A stretch of 64,000 nucleotides of DNA from Arsenicicoccus cauae (GTDB taxonomy: Bacteria; Actinomycetota; Actinomycetes; Actinomycetales; Dermatophilaceae): positions 62,001 through 126,000 of the forward strand of contig NZ_WLVL01000023.1 of the NCBI RefSeq assembly GCF_009707125.1. Reading direction: 5' to 3'. The position numbers and the translations under genes were made by a program. How positions within the stretch are numbered: the stretch's first letter is position 1; every line of letters starts with the position of its first letter. The notes under the pieces were generated by a model. The model made no database searches and had not been told where the DNA came from. It was given only the letters and a program-made list of their open reading frames with translations. Positions 25,745-34,591 of this stretch are shown here, one piece after another.

Positions 25745-27312
25745 CGCGGGAATCCTTCGAAATGGCCGTCGGTGAGGGCTTTAGTGATGCAGCGGTCGGC
25801 AAGAGCTGTCACGGTCAGGGCCGGGGGTACTGCGCCGGTGGAACCGGGGATGAGCGAAGCATCCATGACGTAGAGTCCGGAGCAGCCGAGGACCTGTCCG
25901 TACTGGTCAGTCGACTTACCCAGGAGTGCTCCGCCTAGGGCATGGGAGGTGAGCAGGCTGCTGGAGATGAGGGCGGTCCGTCCAGGGTTGGCGTCGGTGA
26001 TCTTGGTGGTGAGCGCGTTGACGGAGGCCGCGACGGGGGTGGGGGCGCCGGGCAGTTCGGGCCAGACGGGCGCGTAGACGCCAGCGAAGCCAGCCAGGTA
26101 TCCCTTGGGGGGGACGATGCTGGTGCACAGTGACTCTCGGGCGATGGCGTCGACAATCGGGACGCCGACGGGGAAATTCAGCATGCTGACGGGCGGGGTC
26201 AGGCCGTCCCAGCGGCGCCCGACGACGTGTGCTGGACCGCCGACTGCCGGCTGCGGGTTTACGGTGCCTCCGAGCAGGACGATGGTGTCGCCGTTAGTTC
26301 CCCACTGGGTACCCACGGTGCTGGGGATGGGGGCTGTGCGTGCAGCGCGCGCGGCCATGAGGAGCCGACTAGAACCGAGCGATCCGGCTGCAAGGATCAC
26401 CTTGGGGGAGCCGAGTGCGTAGGTCTGGGTGACTGCACCGGCGAGGGAGAGCTTTTCGACAGTGACGGTCCACCCACTGGCCCCCGCACTGGCCAGCGCC
26501 TTGACCCTGCTGAGAGGGCGGACCTCCACCAGGCCTGTCTTCTCCGCCGCGGCGAGGATGGTGCGGTCTACGGATCGCTTTGCGCCGCTGTTGACGCCGA
26601 GGATGCAGTCACCCTTGATGAGGGAAGGGATGTATCGGCCGGCCATCTCGCCTCGGACGCGTTCCCAGTCAACGGCGATGTCGGCGAGAACTGTATCGAT
26701 GCCAGCACGCTCGAGCTCGGTTCGGGCCTGTCGTGCGTTGGCGTACTGAGGCGACTGCAGGACATCGTCGGGGATAGGGGTGGCGCCGATCAGGTCGCGT
26801 GCGCGCGGGTACCACCGGGTAGCCATCTCGTCGTAACCGAGGGTAGCTCCGAAGGAACTAGTGAAATGGTCTCGGCGAGGCACCATCATGACGGCATTGT
26901 TGACCAGGGAACCGCCTCCGACACCAGAGCCTGCGAGAGCGGTAATTCCCGCGCCGATGTTGGCCTCCAGTACGCCGGTGGAGAGCGGGACGAACCCCGG
27001 GACTACTGGTGAGGTGTTGGACAGCCAGAAGGCTCGCCCGTCCAGCCGGTCGGGGGTGGCGAAGACGGGGGTGACGCCGTCGGTCTGCCAGCGACGCCCT
27101 CGTTCTAGGACGATGGAGCGAATACCGGCTTGGGCAAGTCGCAGCGCGGCGACTGCTCCGGCGTAGCCACTTCCGATAATGACGACGGCTGTCGCGTCGG
27201 AGGCGGCGTATGCCGGACGCGTAGTAGACGCAGCGGCTGTGGCTGTTGTTGCGGCGGTGGCGGCCGCGGCTGTCAGGACAGCTCGTCGGCTGGGGGTACC
27301 TGTGGTGTGCAT
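25741..27312 (-). CDS. Tat-exported GMC oxidoreductase (cholesterol-oxidase-like)
   Basis: A 523-residue FAD flavoprotein. The N-terminus is a Tat signal (SRRAVLTAAAATAATTATAA ending RPAYA), so it should be folded with its flavin and exported. The FAD fold follows (AVVIIGSGYAGAVAALRLAQ); later blocks are GITALAGSGVGGGSLVNNAV, GSPKVILAAGSLGSSRLLMA and the C-terminal MDASLIPGSTGAVPPALTVT. The spacing resembles Streptomyces-type cholesterol oxidases, though the steroid-site residues cannot be verified by eye. The ATG at 27312 starts 5 bases after the P450 stop. Oxidase, P450 and SDR together suggest a tailoring cassette for a terpenoid, steroid or polyketide. Confidence 0.88.
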   Translation of the reverse strand: MHTTGTPSRRAVLTAAAATAATTATAAASTTRPAYAASDATAVVIIGSGYAGAVAALRLAQAGIRSIVLERGRRWQTDGVTPVFATPDRLDGRAFWLSNTSPVVPGFVPLSTGVLEANIGAGITALAGSGVGGGSLVNNAVMMVPRRDHFTSSFGATLGYDEMATRWYPRARDLIGATPIPDDVLQSPQYANARQARTELERAGIDTVLADIAVDWERVRGEMAGRYIPSLIKGDCILGVNSGAKRSVDRTILAAAEKTGLVEVRPLSRVKALASAGASGWTVTVEKLSLAGAVTQTYALGSPKVILAAGSLGSSRLLMAARAARTAPIPSTVGTQWGTNGDTIVLLGGTVNPQPAVGGPAHVVGRRWDGLTPPVSMLNFPVGVPIVDAIARESLCTSIVPPKGYLAGFAGVYAPVWPELPGAPTPVAASVNALTTKITDANPGRTALISSSLLTSHALGGALLGKSTDQYGQVLGCSGLYVMDASLIPGSTGAVPPALTVTALADRCITKALTDGHFEGFPR

Positions 27313-27317
27313 GATCT

Positions 27318-27775
27318 TCAGTCTCCGATGATGAAGGGAAGGCGGGCGAAGCCGAAGGAACCCTGCGTCAGGCGCAGAGTCGGGGGGTCGGCGGGGTCGA
27401 GGGAGAGCCGGTGCACGTGGGGGTACCAACTGCGGAAACTGAGGTCTGCCAGTAGGCGGGATAGGGCGGTTCCTGGGCAGAAGTGGGGCCCGCCCCCGAA
27501 GGCCATGTGGCGTTCGATGGTGGGTCGTGAGATGTCGAAGGTGTCGGGGTCGGGGTACTGGCGCGGGTCGCGGTTCGCGGAGGCGAGTAGGACGTGGACG
27601 AGCGACCCCGCCGGGATATCGACGCCGTGCAGATTAACATCGGTCAGGGCGCGGCGTAGAACCAATGCTGCCCATTGTTCATTGGATCCTTGGGCGGCTT
27701 CTGGAAGCGGTTGAATGAAGCCATCAAGGCCTCTTCTCCACGCTTTACGGCGTCACGAGTTTCTGAGATTGACAT
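27318..27775 (-). pseudogene. Cytochrome P450, N- and C-terminal remnants joined by internal deletion
   Basis: The 3' part reads RRALTDVNLHGVDIPAGSLV, LLASANRDPRQYPDPDTFDI, then the haem loop FGGGPHFCPG and SFGFARLPFIIGD, i.e. the last third of a bacterial P450. A short frame beginning at the ATG at 27775 (MSISETRDAVKRGEEALMAS, RFQKPPKDPMNNG) could be the N-terminus; it stops at 27644 in a different frame. The I-helix and ExxR region, more than 200 residues, are gone, with a frame change at the join. The gene is dead but marks the promoter-proximal start of the operon with the GMC, SDR and phosphopantetheinyl transferase genes. Confidence 0.75.
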
Positions 27776-27805
27776 CTTGCTGCCCCTGTCCCTGCATCTC
27801 GTCGA

Positions 27806-27889
27806 AGTGTCCCGGCTGCCGTCCGGGTGTCCAGCTTCTACGGCGACGGCATCGTCGACGCCCTGAGCGCGGTCACCAAGAAGCACTGA
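27806..27889 (+). pseudogene. Subtilisin-like (S8) protease, 3' fragment
   Basis: The last codons read VPAAVRVSSFYGDGIVDALS, then AVTKKH and a stop. The YGDGxVDAL ending is typical of the final helix of secreted subtilisins, and the basic KKH end suits the Lys-rich 5' fragment at 22.8 kb on the same strand. High GC returns here, so the right edge of the inserted or replaced segment lies between about 27776 and 27810. Confidence 0.65.
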
Positions 27890-27990
27890 CCGCCACCTGC
27901 TCCTGCACGTCGTGGGCGCTCGTCACCGGGTCACCGGGGCGGGCGCCCACGCCGCGTGCGGCTGGGGCACCGGCTGCGATGATGGGACGC

Positions 27991-29094
27991 ATGCCCGAGA
28001 CGACACCGCCGTCCCTGCGCCGCGCGACCCTGCCCGTCGAGGGGCTGCCCCCCGGGTGGGCGCTCCGGGTCCCGGACGAGCGGGACGTCCATCGGCTCGC
28101 CTGGCTCCGCTGCGCCGTGACGGACCGGTCGGTGCCCGGTGCGACTCCGGACGTCCGCACGGTGCTGCTCGAGATCACCGGCGTCGCGTCCTGGACCCGG
28201 CGCCAGGCCGTGGTCGTCGACCCCGTGGGGATGGTCCGCGGGTGGTCCGCGGTGCACGACCGCGCCGCCGGGCGGGTCCTCGCGCACGTCACCGTCGAGC
28301 CCGACCTCGACGAGCAGCTCGGCGCGGGGACCGAGGACGCCGTGGCGCGTGCCCTGCTCGGCTGGGTGGAGGACGCGGCTCGCGCCGTCGCCCACCTGCG
28401 ACGCCTGGGCTCCACCCAGATCGACACGGGCTCGTATGCCGGTGACGAGCGTCAGGCGGGGTGGCTGCGAGGCGCCGGCTTCCGGCCCACGCGCACGTGG
28501 CTGCAGATGAGCCGGCCGGTCGACCCCGAGGGCGACCACCCGGCCACCCTCCCCGCCCCGCGGGAGGGGGTCCGGGTGCGGCGGGTCCGGTTGCACACCA
28601 ACGGACTTCCCCTCGCCGAGGACATCCAGATCATCCACGAGATGCTCGAGGAGTCGTTCGCCGACCACTTCAACAGCTATCGCGAGAGCTTCCCGGAGTT
28701 CGTGCAGCGGCTGCAGGAGGACCCGGGGCACCGCTGGGACTCGTGGTGGCTGGCGGAGGTGCGCGGCGGCGCCGGGGAAGCTGCAGGGGACGACGCCGGG
28801 GGCGGCGGCTGGCTCGCCGGCGGCGCCCTCGTCGGCACGGTCCTCGCCCCGGACCGCGACGGGGTGCTGGGCAGCTATGTCGACTACATCGGCGTGCACC
28901 GCCGCGCCCGGGGACGCGGCGTCGCCAAGGCGCTGCTGCACACGGCGATCGGCGACGCCGCGCTGCAGGACCGCAACCGGGTCGGACTCGAGGTCGACGA
29001 CGACTCCCCGACGGGCGCCGACGCGCTCTATCGCTCGCTCGGCTGGGAGACGGCCTACCGCACCTGCTCCTGGCACCGGGACGTCGAGGTGTGA
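27991..29094 (+). CDS. GNAT family acetyltransferase, probably tandem
   Basis: A 367-residue protein with an N-terminal half resembling a degenerate GNAT domain (GWALRVPDERDVHRLAWLRC; LGSTQIDTGSYAGDERQAGW; LRGAGFRPTRTWLQMSRPV) and a C-terminal half that is a complete one: GSYVDYIGVHRRARGRGVAK has the acetyl-CoA-binding R/QxxGxG/A loop, followed by ALLHTAIGDAALQDRNRVGL and ADALYRSLGWETAYRTCSWH. This bipartite layout is shared with mycothiol synthase and related proteins, but the conserved mycothiol-synthase specifics are not evident. The start at 27991 is chosen over two ATGs 9-12 bases upstream without strong ribosome-site support. The substrate is unknown. Confidence 0.8.
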   Translation: MPETTPPSLRRATLPVEGLPPGWALRVPDERDVHRLAWLRCAVTDRSVPGATPDVRTVLLEITGVASWTRRQAVVVDPVGMVRGWSAVHDRAAGRVLAHVTVEPDLDEQLGAGTEDAVARALLGWVEDAARAVAHLRRLGSTQIDTGSYAGDERQAGWLRGAGFRPTRTWLQMSRPVDPEGDHPATLPAPREGVRVRRVRLHTNGLPLAEDIQIIHEMLEESFADHFNSYRESFPEFVQRLQEDPGHRWDSWWLAEVRGGAGEAAGDDAGGGGWLAGGALVGTVLAPDRDGVLGSYVDYIGVHRRARGRGVAKALLHTAIGDAALQDRNRVGLEVDDDSPTGADALYRSLGWETAYRTCSWHRDVEV

Positions 29095-29104
29095 GCCGCC
29101 GCAG

Positions 29105-30388
29105 TCAGTCGACCAGACCCATGCCGCGGCGCCCGGCGTCGTTGAGCTCGTCCTCGCGGAAGCGGTCCGGCCAGCTCGCCTCGTAGTGCTCCTCCGGGAA
29201 GTCGTAGGGGGACTCGCCGGCGCGGAAGGCCTTGCGGACGTGGTCGGCGTACGCCTCGTTCTTGGCGCACCAGGGCGCGGCGGGGATGTACATCACGTTG
29301 CCCCACCCCTGCTGGTCCTGGACGGGCTCGACGCCGTGGATCATGTCGCAGTGCCACCACACGGAGTCGCCGGGCGCCACGTCCGGGATCCCGGCGGTGG
29401 CCTCGAGGAGCAGCGGGTGCCACTGCTCGTCGGCGGGAAAGACCTGGTTGACCGTGACGCCGCACATGGAGTCCTCGGGCACGTCCGCCAGCAGCGGCCG
29501 CAGCATGAGGTAGGCCATGGCGTGCGGGATCGGGACGGTGTAGAGCACGCCCTGGTCGTGGCGCATCTCGGACAGCGCGGTCCATCCCTGGAAGGTGCGG
29601 AAGGCCGAGCACATCGTCGAGCCGGGGTACTGCGCGGCCTCGGTGCGGTAGGCGGCGTCCCAGGGGTCGTACTCCTCCGGGCGCCCGTCGAACAGGTGCC
29701 GGAAGTGGCGCTGGTAGCCCTCGCTCATCCACAGGTCGAGGGTGCCGGGGTCGAGGTGGGAGCCGAGGCCCTTGCTGGACGCGCCCGGCGGACGACGACG
29801 GATGCGGTCGGGATAGAGCGAGTCGCGGTCCGGGTCGAACCAGCTGCGCCCCTCCGACTCGTGCGTCCACAGCCCGTTGAGGAAGGCCTGGACGCGCGCC
29901 ATCCGCGGGTGCTGGCGGGCCTCCATCTGCGGGTGCGACCAGTAGACGGGGTAGATCTCGGGCTTGGACCCCACCGTGCCGAAGAAGTCGTCCCCCGGCC
30001 CGCGGTAGTCCTCGAAGAACCGGTTGCGGTCCACGTAGTCGACGACCTCGCGGTCCCAGGCCTCGGCCTGCTCGCGCGGGAAGTGCCCGCGGACGACGGC
30101 GCAGCCGCGGCGGCGCAGCAGGGCGAGCTGCTCGGCCGAGACCGTGCCGGACTCGATGTCGGCGTAGTCGATCTCGGGCCAGACGGGGCGGCCGGCCTCC
30201 CGGTCGGCGCGGATCGCCTCCACCTCCTCGCGGACCTTCGCCTCGACGACGGCGAAGACCTCCTCGACGGTGCGGCCGCTCGCGGCGATGCGGGCGCGCA
30301 GCGCGGCCTTGATCTCGCGGATGGCGGCGGGCAGGTCCGCCGGCGTGGTCTCCCAGTGGGGGAGGGCGGGCAGGTCGTTGACCGTCAT
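29105..30388 (-). CDS. DUF1479 family protein (YbiU-like, 2-oxoglutarate dioxygenase fold)
   Basis: A 427-residue cytoplasmic protein. It has the DUF1479 signature SSKGLGSHLDPGTLDLWMSE, which supplies a candidate iron-binding HxD, and a distal His in SVWWHCDMIHGVEPV, completing an HxD...H facial triad as in Fe(II)/2-oxoglutarate dioxygenases. The N-terminal part carries REIKAALRARIAASGRTVEE and RRGCAVVRGHFPREQAEAWD, typical of the family. The ATG at 30388 has AGGAGC five bases upstream. It is divergent from a ROK regulator 122 bases away, suggesting sugar-linked control; fungal and bacterial relatives occur near carbohydrate genes. The substrate is not known. Confidence 0.88.
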   Translation of the reverse strand: MTVNDLPALPHWETTPADLPAAIREIKAALRARIAASGRTVEEVFAVVEAKVREEVEAIRADREAGRPVWPEIDYADIESGTVSAEQLALLRRRGCAVVRGHFPREQAEAWDREVVDYVDRNRFFEDYRGPGDDFFGTVGSKPEIYPVYWSHPQMEARQHPRMARVQAFLNGLWTHESEGRSWFDPDRDSLYPDRIRRRPPGASSKGLGSHLDPGTLDLWMSEGYQRHFRHLFDGRPEEYDPWDAAYRTEAAQYPGSTMCSAFRTFQGWTALSEMRHDQGVLYTVPIPHAMAYLMLRPLLADVPEDSMCGVTVNQVFPADEQWHPLLLEATAGIPDVAPGDSVWWHCDMIHGVEPVQDQQGWGNVMYIPAAPWCAKNEAYADHVRKAFRAGESPYDFPEEHYEASWPDRFREDELNDAGRRGMGLVD

Positions 30389-30510
30389 GGCTGCTCCTAC
30401 GACTTCGTTGTGGCTCCTTACTGAAAGGGTGGCAGGGCGTCTGCTATTTTGCAAGGGTTCCTAACTAACCGTTCCGGGCCGCCCCCGGACACGGGAGAGA
30501 CGAGGGCCGT
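30389..30510. promoter_or_regulatory. Divergent promoter region between DUF1479 and ROK genes
   Basis: The 122-base spacer contains an AT-richer patch (GCTATTTTGCAAGGGTTCC, then TAACTAACC) with GTTAGTTAGGAACCCTT on the minus strand. It is a likely site for the adjacent ROK regulator, but no full palindrome is present. Confidence 0.4.
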
Positions 30511-31644
30511 ATGACGTCAGCCACCGCCCCCACGGGCCTCGGCCTCGTCCGGGGCGCCACCGACCGGATCGTGCTCGAGTCGCTGGTCGACGCCGGGCGG
30601 CAGACCCGGGCCGAGATCGCCCAGGCCACCGGCGTGTCCAAGCCGACGGTGTCCGAGGCGGTGCGCCGCCTCGGCGAGCTCGGCGTCGTGGCCGAGGCGG
30701 GCCGGCAGGAAGGCACGCGGGGGAGGTCCGGCATCTACTACGAGCTCGCCGCCGGGGCGGGCCTCGCCGTCGCCCTGCACGCCGGTCCGCACCTCGTCGT
30801 CGGGGAGTCGCGGGACGTGCGTGGCGGCCTCGTGCGGCGGGTCGAGCGGCCGGTCGGCCTCACGGTCACCGCCGACGAGCTGCTGGGCGAGCTGGCTGGC
30901 GCGCTGTCCGCCCTCACCGCCTCCGACGGCACCCGGGGGGCCTCGTCCGTGGCTGCAACGACTGTCTCGGTCGCCGACCCGGTCGAGCACCGCAGCGGGC
31001 GCCTCGTGCATGTGCCGGGGTCGCCGTTCGTGCGGGGGGAGGCGTGCCTGCGCGACGTCGTCGGCGGGGCCGCCGAGATCGACAACGACGTCCACTGGGC
31101 CGCGGTGGCCGAGCTGCACCAGGGGCAGACGGACACCTTCCTGCAGCTGTACCTGGGGGCCGGCATCGGGGCGGCGCTGGTCGCCGACGGTCGGCTGGTG
31201 CGGGGGGCGCGCGGGCTGGCGGGCGAGGCGGCGTACGCGGTGACGGCGGCGGGTCGGACCGGTCGCCGGTCGTCCCCCCGCATGCTCGACGTGCTGGTCG
31301 AGGAGGGGCTCACCGTCGACGGTGGCACGGTCGTCGACGTCGCCGCCGTCGCAGCGCTGATGCGGCGAGGTGCCGCGCAGGGCACGGCCGCTCGCGTCGT
31401 GGGAGCCGTCGGGGACGTGCTGTGCTCGGCGATCGCCCTCGTGGATCCCGGCCGCGTCGTGCTGAGCGGCCCGTGGGGGTGCGAGCCGCGGCTCGTCGAC
31501 GCGCTGAGGACCCACCTGGCGGAGGCGGCGGTGCTGCCCGTCGAGGTGGTGACCAGCGTGACGGGGACGCAGGCGCCGCTCGACGGCGCCCGGCAGCGGT
31601 CCGTGGAGCTGGCCCGCGCGGCCCTGCTGTCCCGCGTGCCCTGA
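30511..31644 (+). CDS. ROK family transcriptional regulator, second copy
   Basis: A 377-residue regulator with a MarR-like winged helix (DRIVLESLVDAGRQTRAEIA; TGVSKPTVSEAVRRLGELGV) and a ROK body (EIDNDVHWAAVAELHQGQTD with the DxxxxxxxE core; LYLGAGIGAALVADGRLVRG; DPGRVVLSGPWG). As in the ROK protein at 14.2 kb, the cysteine zinc motif is missing. The two share length and architecture but limited identity, so they are not a recent duplication. It is divergent from the DUF1479 gene, its probable target. Confidence 0.87.
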   Translation: MTSATAPTGLGLVRGATDRIVLESLVDAGRQTRAEIAQATGVSKPTVSEAVRRLGELGVVAEAGRQEGTRGRSGIYYELAAGAGLAVALHAGPHLVVGESRDVRGGLVRRVERPVGLTVTADELLGELAGALSALTASDGTRGASSVAATTVSVADPVEHRSGRLVHVPGSPFVRGEACLRDVVGGAAEIDNDVHWAAVAELHQGQTDTFLQLYLGAGIGAALVADGRLVRGARGLAGEAAYAVTAAGRTGRRSSPRMLDVLVEEGLTVDGGTVVDVAAVAALMRRGAAQGTAARVVGAVGDVLCSAIALVDPGRVVLSGPWGCEPRLVDALRTHLAEAAVLPVEVVTSVTGTQAPLDGARQRSVELARAALLSRVP

Positions 31645-31736
31645 CGGCGTCCCGACCTGCCGGCCGGTCGCGAGCCCGGCAGTCGTATGCCGGACGCCTC
31701 CCACGCCCGGGGCCGGGGCACTGTCACCATGGCGCC

Positions 31737-32933
31737 ATGAAGGCCCTGCTGCTCGAGAACGTCCACCCCCTCGCGACGACCCTGCTGACCGAGGCGGGCA
31801 TCGAGGTCGACCACCGTCCCGGAGCCCTGGACGAGGCCGAGCTGGTCGAGGCGCTGCGCGGCGTGCAGCTTCTCGGCATACGGTCCAAGACCGAGGTGAC
31901 CCCCGCGGTCGTCGAGGCCGCCGAGGACCTGCTGGCCATCGGGGCCTTCTGCATCGGGACCAACCAGATCGCGCTCGCCCCCGCCGCCGAGCGCGGCATC
32001 CCGGCGTTCAACGCGCCGTACTCCAACACCCGGTCCGTGGTCGAGCTCGCGCTCGCCGAGATCATCGTCATGGCGCGGCGCCTCACCGAGAAGGACCGGG
32101 CGCTGCACGACGGCGTGTGGCGCAAGGACGCCAAGGGCTCGCACGAGATCCGGGGTCGTCGGCTCGGCATCGTGGGCTACGGCAACATCGGCTCGCAGCT
32201 GTCCGTGGTGGCCGAGATGCTCGGCATGGAGGTCTACTTCTACGACATCCAGGACCGGCTCGCGCTGGGCAACGCGCGCCGCTGCGGCAGCCTGGAGGAG
32301 CTGCTCGACATCGCCGAGGCCGTGACCCTGCACGTCGACGGGCGCGACGGCAACGCCGGCTTCTTCGGGCGCGAGCAGTTCGAGCGGATGCGACCGCGCT
32401 CGCTGTTCCTCAACCTCTCGCGCGGCTTCCTCGTGGACTACGAGGCGCTGCGCGACGGCCTGCAGTCGGGGCACATCGCGGGCGCCGCGGTCGACGTGTT
32501 CCCGGTCGAGCCCAAGAAGTCGGGGGACCCGTTCACCTCCCCGCTCCAGGGCCTGCCCAACACGGTGCTCACCCCGCACGTCGGCGGCTCGACCGAGGAG
32601 GCGCAGGAGGACATCGGCCGGTTCGTCGCCGGCAAGCTGCGCGACTACGTCAGCTATGGCACGACCACCCTGTCGGTCAACCTGCCGGCGCTGACGCTGC
32701 AGCACGTCCCCGGCGACCACCGGCTCACCCACTTCCACACCAACACCCCCGGGGTCCTCGCCAAGGTCAACCACATCCTTGCCTCGCACGGCGTCAACAT
32801 CGGGGGCCAGCTCCTCGGCACCCAGGGCCACGTGGGGTATGTCGTGACCGACGTCGACTCGCCCCTCAACGAGGACGCCCTGGCGGAGCTGCACGACCTG
32901 CCCGAGACCATCCGGCTGCGCGTCATCGACTGA
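31737..32933 (+). CDS. serA: D-3-phosphoglycerate dehydrogenase, ACT-domain form
   Basis: Catalyses the first step of serine synthesis, oxidising 3-phosphoglycerate with NAD. The 398-residue length and layout match the E. coli-type enzyme: GIRSKTEVTPAVVEAAEDLL, the NAD turn RLGIVGYGNIGSQLSVVAEM, catalytic Arg in FLNLSRGFLVDYEALRDG, the active-site His in LTPHVGGSTEEAQEDIG, and a C-terminal ACT domain (HFHTNTPGVLAKVNHILASH, then GVNIGGQ) that binds serine for feedback inhibition. Most actinobacteria instead carry the longer SerA with an intervening domain, so this may be a second, sugar-linked or recruited copy. It is not in an obvious operon. Confidence 0.93.
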   Translation: MKALLLENVHPLATTLLTEAGIEVDHRPGALDEAELVEALRGVQLLGIRSKTEVTPAVVEAAEDLLAIGAFCIGTNQIALAPAAERGIPAFNAPYSNTRSVVELALAEIIVMARRLTEKDRALHDGVWRKDAKGSHEIRGRRLGIVGYGNIGSQLSVVAEMLGMEVYFYDIQDRLALGNARRCGSLEELLDIAEAVTLHVDGRDGNAGFFGREQFERMRPRSLFLNLSRGFLVDYEALRDGLQSGHIAGAAVDVFPVEPKKSGDPFTSPLQGLPNTVLTPHVGGSTEEAQEDIGRFVAGKLRDYVSYGTTTLSVNLPALTLQHVPGDHRLTHFHTNTPGVLAKVNHILASHGVNIGGQLLGTQGHVGYVVTDVDSPLNEDALAELHDLPETIRLRVID

Positions 32934-33030
32934 CCTCGCCGGACGGCCCGGCACGCCGTGTCAGACTTGGCGCACCCACGGCGCCGACGCAGGCGGGGCC
33001 GGCAGCACCACCCGTGAGCAGGAGACGCGC

Positions 33031-34566
33031 ATGACCCAGCAGTTCCGCCGACGCGCGCTCGCCGCCGTCGCCACCGCGAGCGTCCTCGCGCTGACGGCGT
33101 GCAACGCCGGCTCCTCCTCGACCGGGTCGAGCGGGAGCGCCACGGGCAGCGGTGGGGGCGCGTCCGGCCAGAGCGTCGCCATCGGTCTGGTGCTCGAGCC
33201 CACGAGCATGGACTTCACCCGGTCCGACGGCGCCGCCATCGCCCAGGCGCTGCTCGGCAACGTCTACGAGGGCCTGGTCAAGGTCGACGAGAAGGGCGCC
33301 ATCCAGCCCTCCCTCGCCACGAGCTGGACCATCAGCCCCGACCGCCGGACCTACACCTTCGATCTGGTGCAGGGCGCGAGGTTCAGCAACGGCGCACCGC
33401 TGACCGCCGACGACGTCGTCTTCTCCATCAACCGGGTCAAGACCGACTGGGCCGTCGCGGTGAAGCGGTCCATGGACGTGGTGAGCTCGGCCACGGCGCT
33501 CTCGCCCACCAAGGTCCAGGTCACGCTCTCGCGCCCCAGCAACTCCTGGCTCTACGCGATGACCACGCGCGTCGGCGCCGTCTTCAGCCGCACCGGTGTC
33601 GCCGAGCTCGCCACCACACCCGTCGGCACCGGTCCCTACACCCTCGGTGAGTGGCGCCGCGGCGACGCCATCGTGCTGCGCCGCAACGACGCCTACCACG
33701 GCGCCAAGCCGTACTTCGGGCAGGTGACTCTGCGCTACATCAAGGACGCGGCGGCGCTCAACAACGCCCTGCTGTCCGGCACCATCGACGTGATCGGCAC
33801 GGTCCAGTCGCCCGAGTCGCTGCAGCAGTTCACCACCAACGACCGCTACCGCGTGATCGAGGGCACGACCAACGGCGAGGTCATGCTCACGATGAACACC
33901 TCTCGCCCGCTCCTCAAGGACAGGGCCGTCCGCCAGGCGATCCGTCAGGCCATCGACCACAGGTCGCTGCTGCAGACCTGCTGGGCCGGGCACGGCACGC
34001 TCCTCGGCGCGATGGTCCCGCCCACCGACCCGTGGTACCAAGACCTCACGGGCGTCGCGCCGTTCGACCGCGCCAAGGCCACCCAGGCGCTCAAGGACGC
34101 CGGCGCGGCCGGCCGGACGCTGCGCCTGCGCCTGCCGGCGGCGCCCTACGCCACGACCTGCGGCCAGGTGGTCAAGTCCGACCTCGAGCAGGCCGGGCTC
34201 AAGGTGACCATCGACCAGATGGACTTCCCGACCTGGCTGTCCGACGTGTTCAAGGGCGCGGACTACGACCTGACGATCGTCGCGCACGTCGAGCCCCGAG
34301 ACATCGGCCGGATGTTCGGCAACCCGGACTACTACACGAGGTACGACAACAAGGCGGTCCAGGCCGAGCTCGCCGCCGCCGACGCGGGCACCGAGGCCCA
34401 ACAGGTCGAGCACATGAAGGAGGTCGCCCGCCTCACCGCCGAGGACGCGGCCTCGGACGTGCTCTTCCTCATGCCCAACCTCGTCGTCGCCGACAAGGAC
34501 ATCCAGGGCCTGCCGACCAACGCCGTGGGCGAGACCCTCGATCTCGCGCACCTGTCGCGGTCCTGA
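33031..34566 (+). CDS. Peptide/nickel-type ABC transporter substrate-binding lipoprotein
   Basis: The extracytoplasmic receptor (511 residues) of the five-gene importer that follows. The signal peptide ends ALTAC with Cys24 as the lipid anchor, then a Ser/Gly linker. The cluster C (SBP_bac_5) pattern is clear: GLVLEPTSMDFTRSDGAAIA, LLGNVYEGLVKVDEKGAIQP, LATSWTISPDRRTYTFDLVQ, FSNGAPLTADDVVFSINRVK and TGPYTLGEWRRGDAIVLRRN. Relatives bind dipeptides, oligopeptides, nickel chelates or sugars; nothing in the sequence narrows the ligand. GGAG lies 10-15 bases before the ATG. Confidence 0.94.
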   Translation: MTQQFRRRALAAVATASVLALTACNAGSSSTGSSGSATGSGGGASGQSVAIGLVLEPTSMDFTRSDGAAIAQALLGNVYEGLVKVDEKGAIQPSLATSWTISPDRRTYTFDLVQGARFSNGAPLTADDVVFSINRVKTDWAVAVKRSMDVVSSATALSPTKVQVTLSRPSNSWLYAMTTRVGAVFSRTGVAELATTPVGTGPYTLGEWRRGDAIVLRRNDAYHGAKPYFGQVTLRYIKDAAALNNALLSGTIDVIGTVQSPESLQQFTTNDRYRVIEGTTNGEVMLTMNTSRPLLKDRAVRQAIRQAIDHRSLLQTCWAGHGTLLGAMVPPTDPWYQDLTGVAPFDRAKATQALKDAGAAGRTLRLRLPAAPYATTCGQVVKSDLEQAGLKVTIDQMDFPTWLSDVFKGADYDLTIVAHVEPRDIGRMFGNPDYYTRYDNKAVQAELAAADAGTEAQQVEHMKEVARLTAEDAASDVLFLMPNLVVADKDIQGLPTNAVGETLDLAHLSRS

Positions 34567-34591
34567 CGCCGGCCCGCCGACCCCACGCCCC

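Noticed and set aside
30458-30470. TTCCTAACTAACC as a third iron box
   Set aside because: The minus-strand reading GTTAGTTAGGAACCCTT lacks two central bases and most of the right half of the DtxR/IdeR palindrome, and the flanking genes are sugar-type rather than iron-type.
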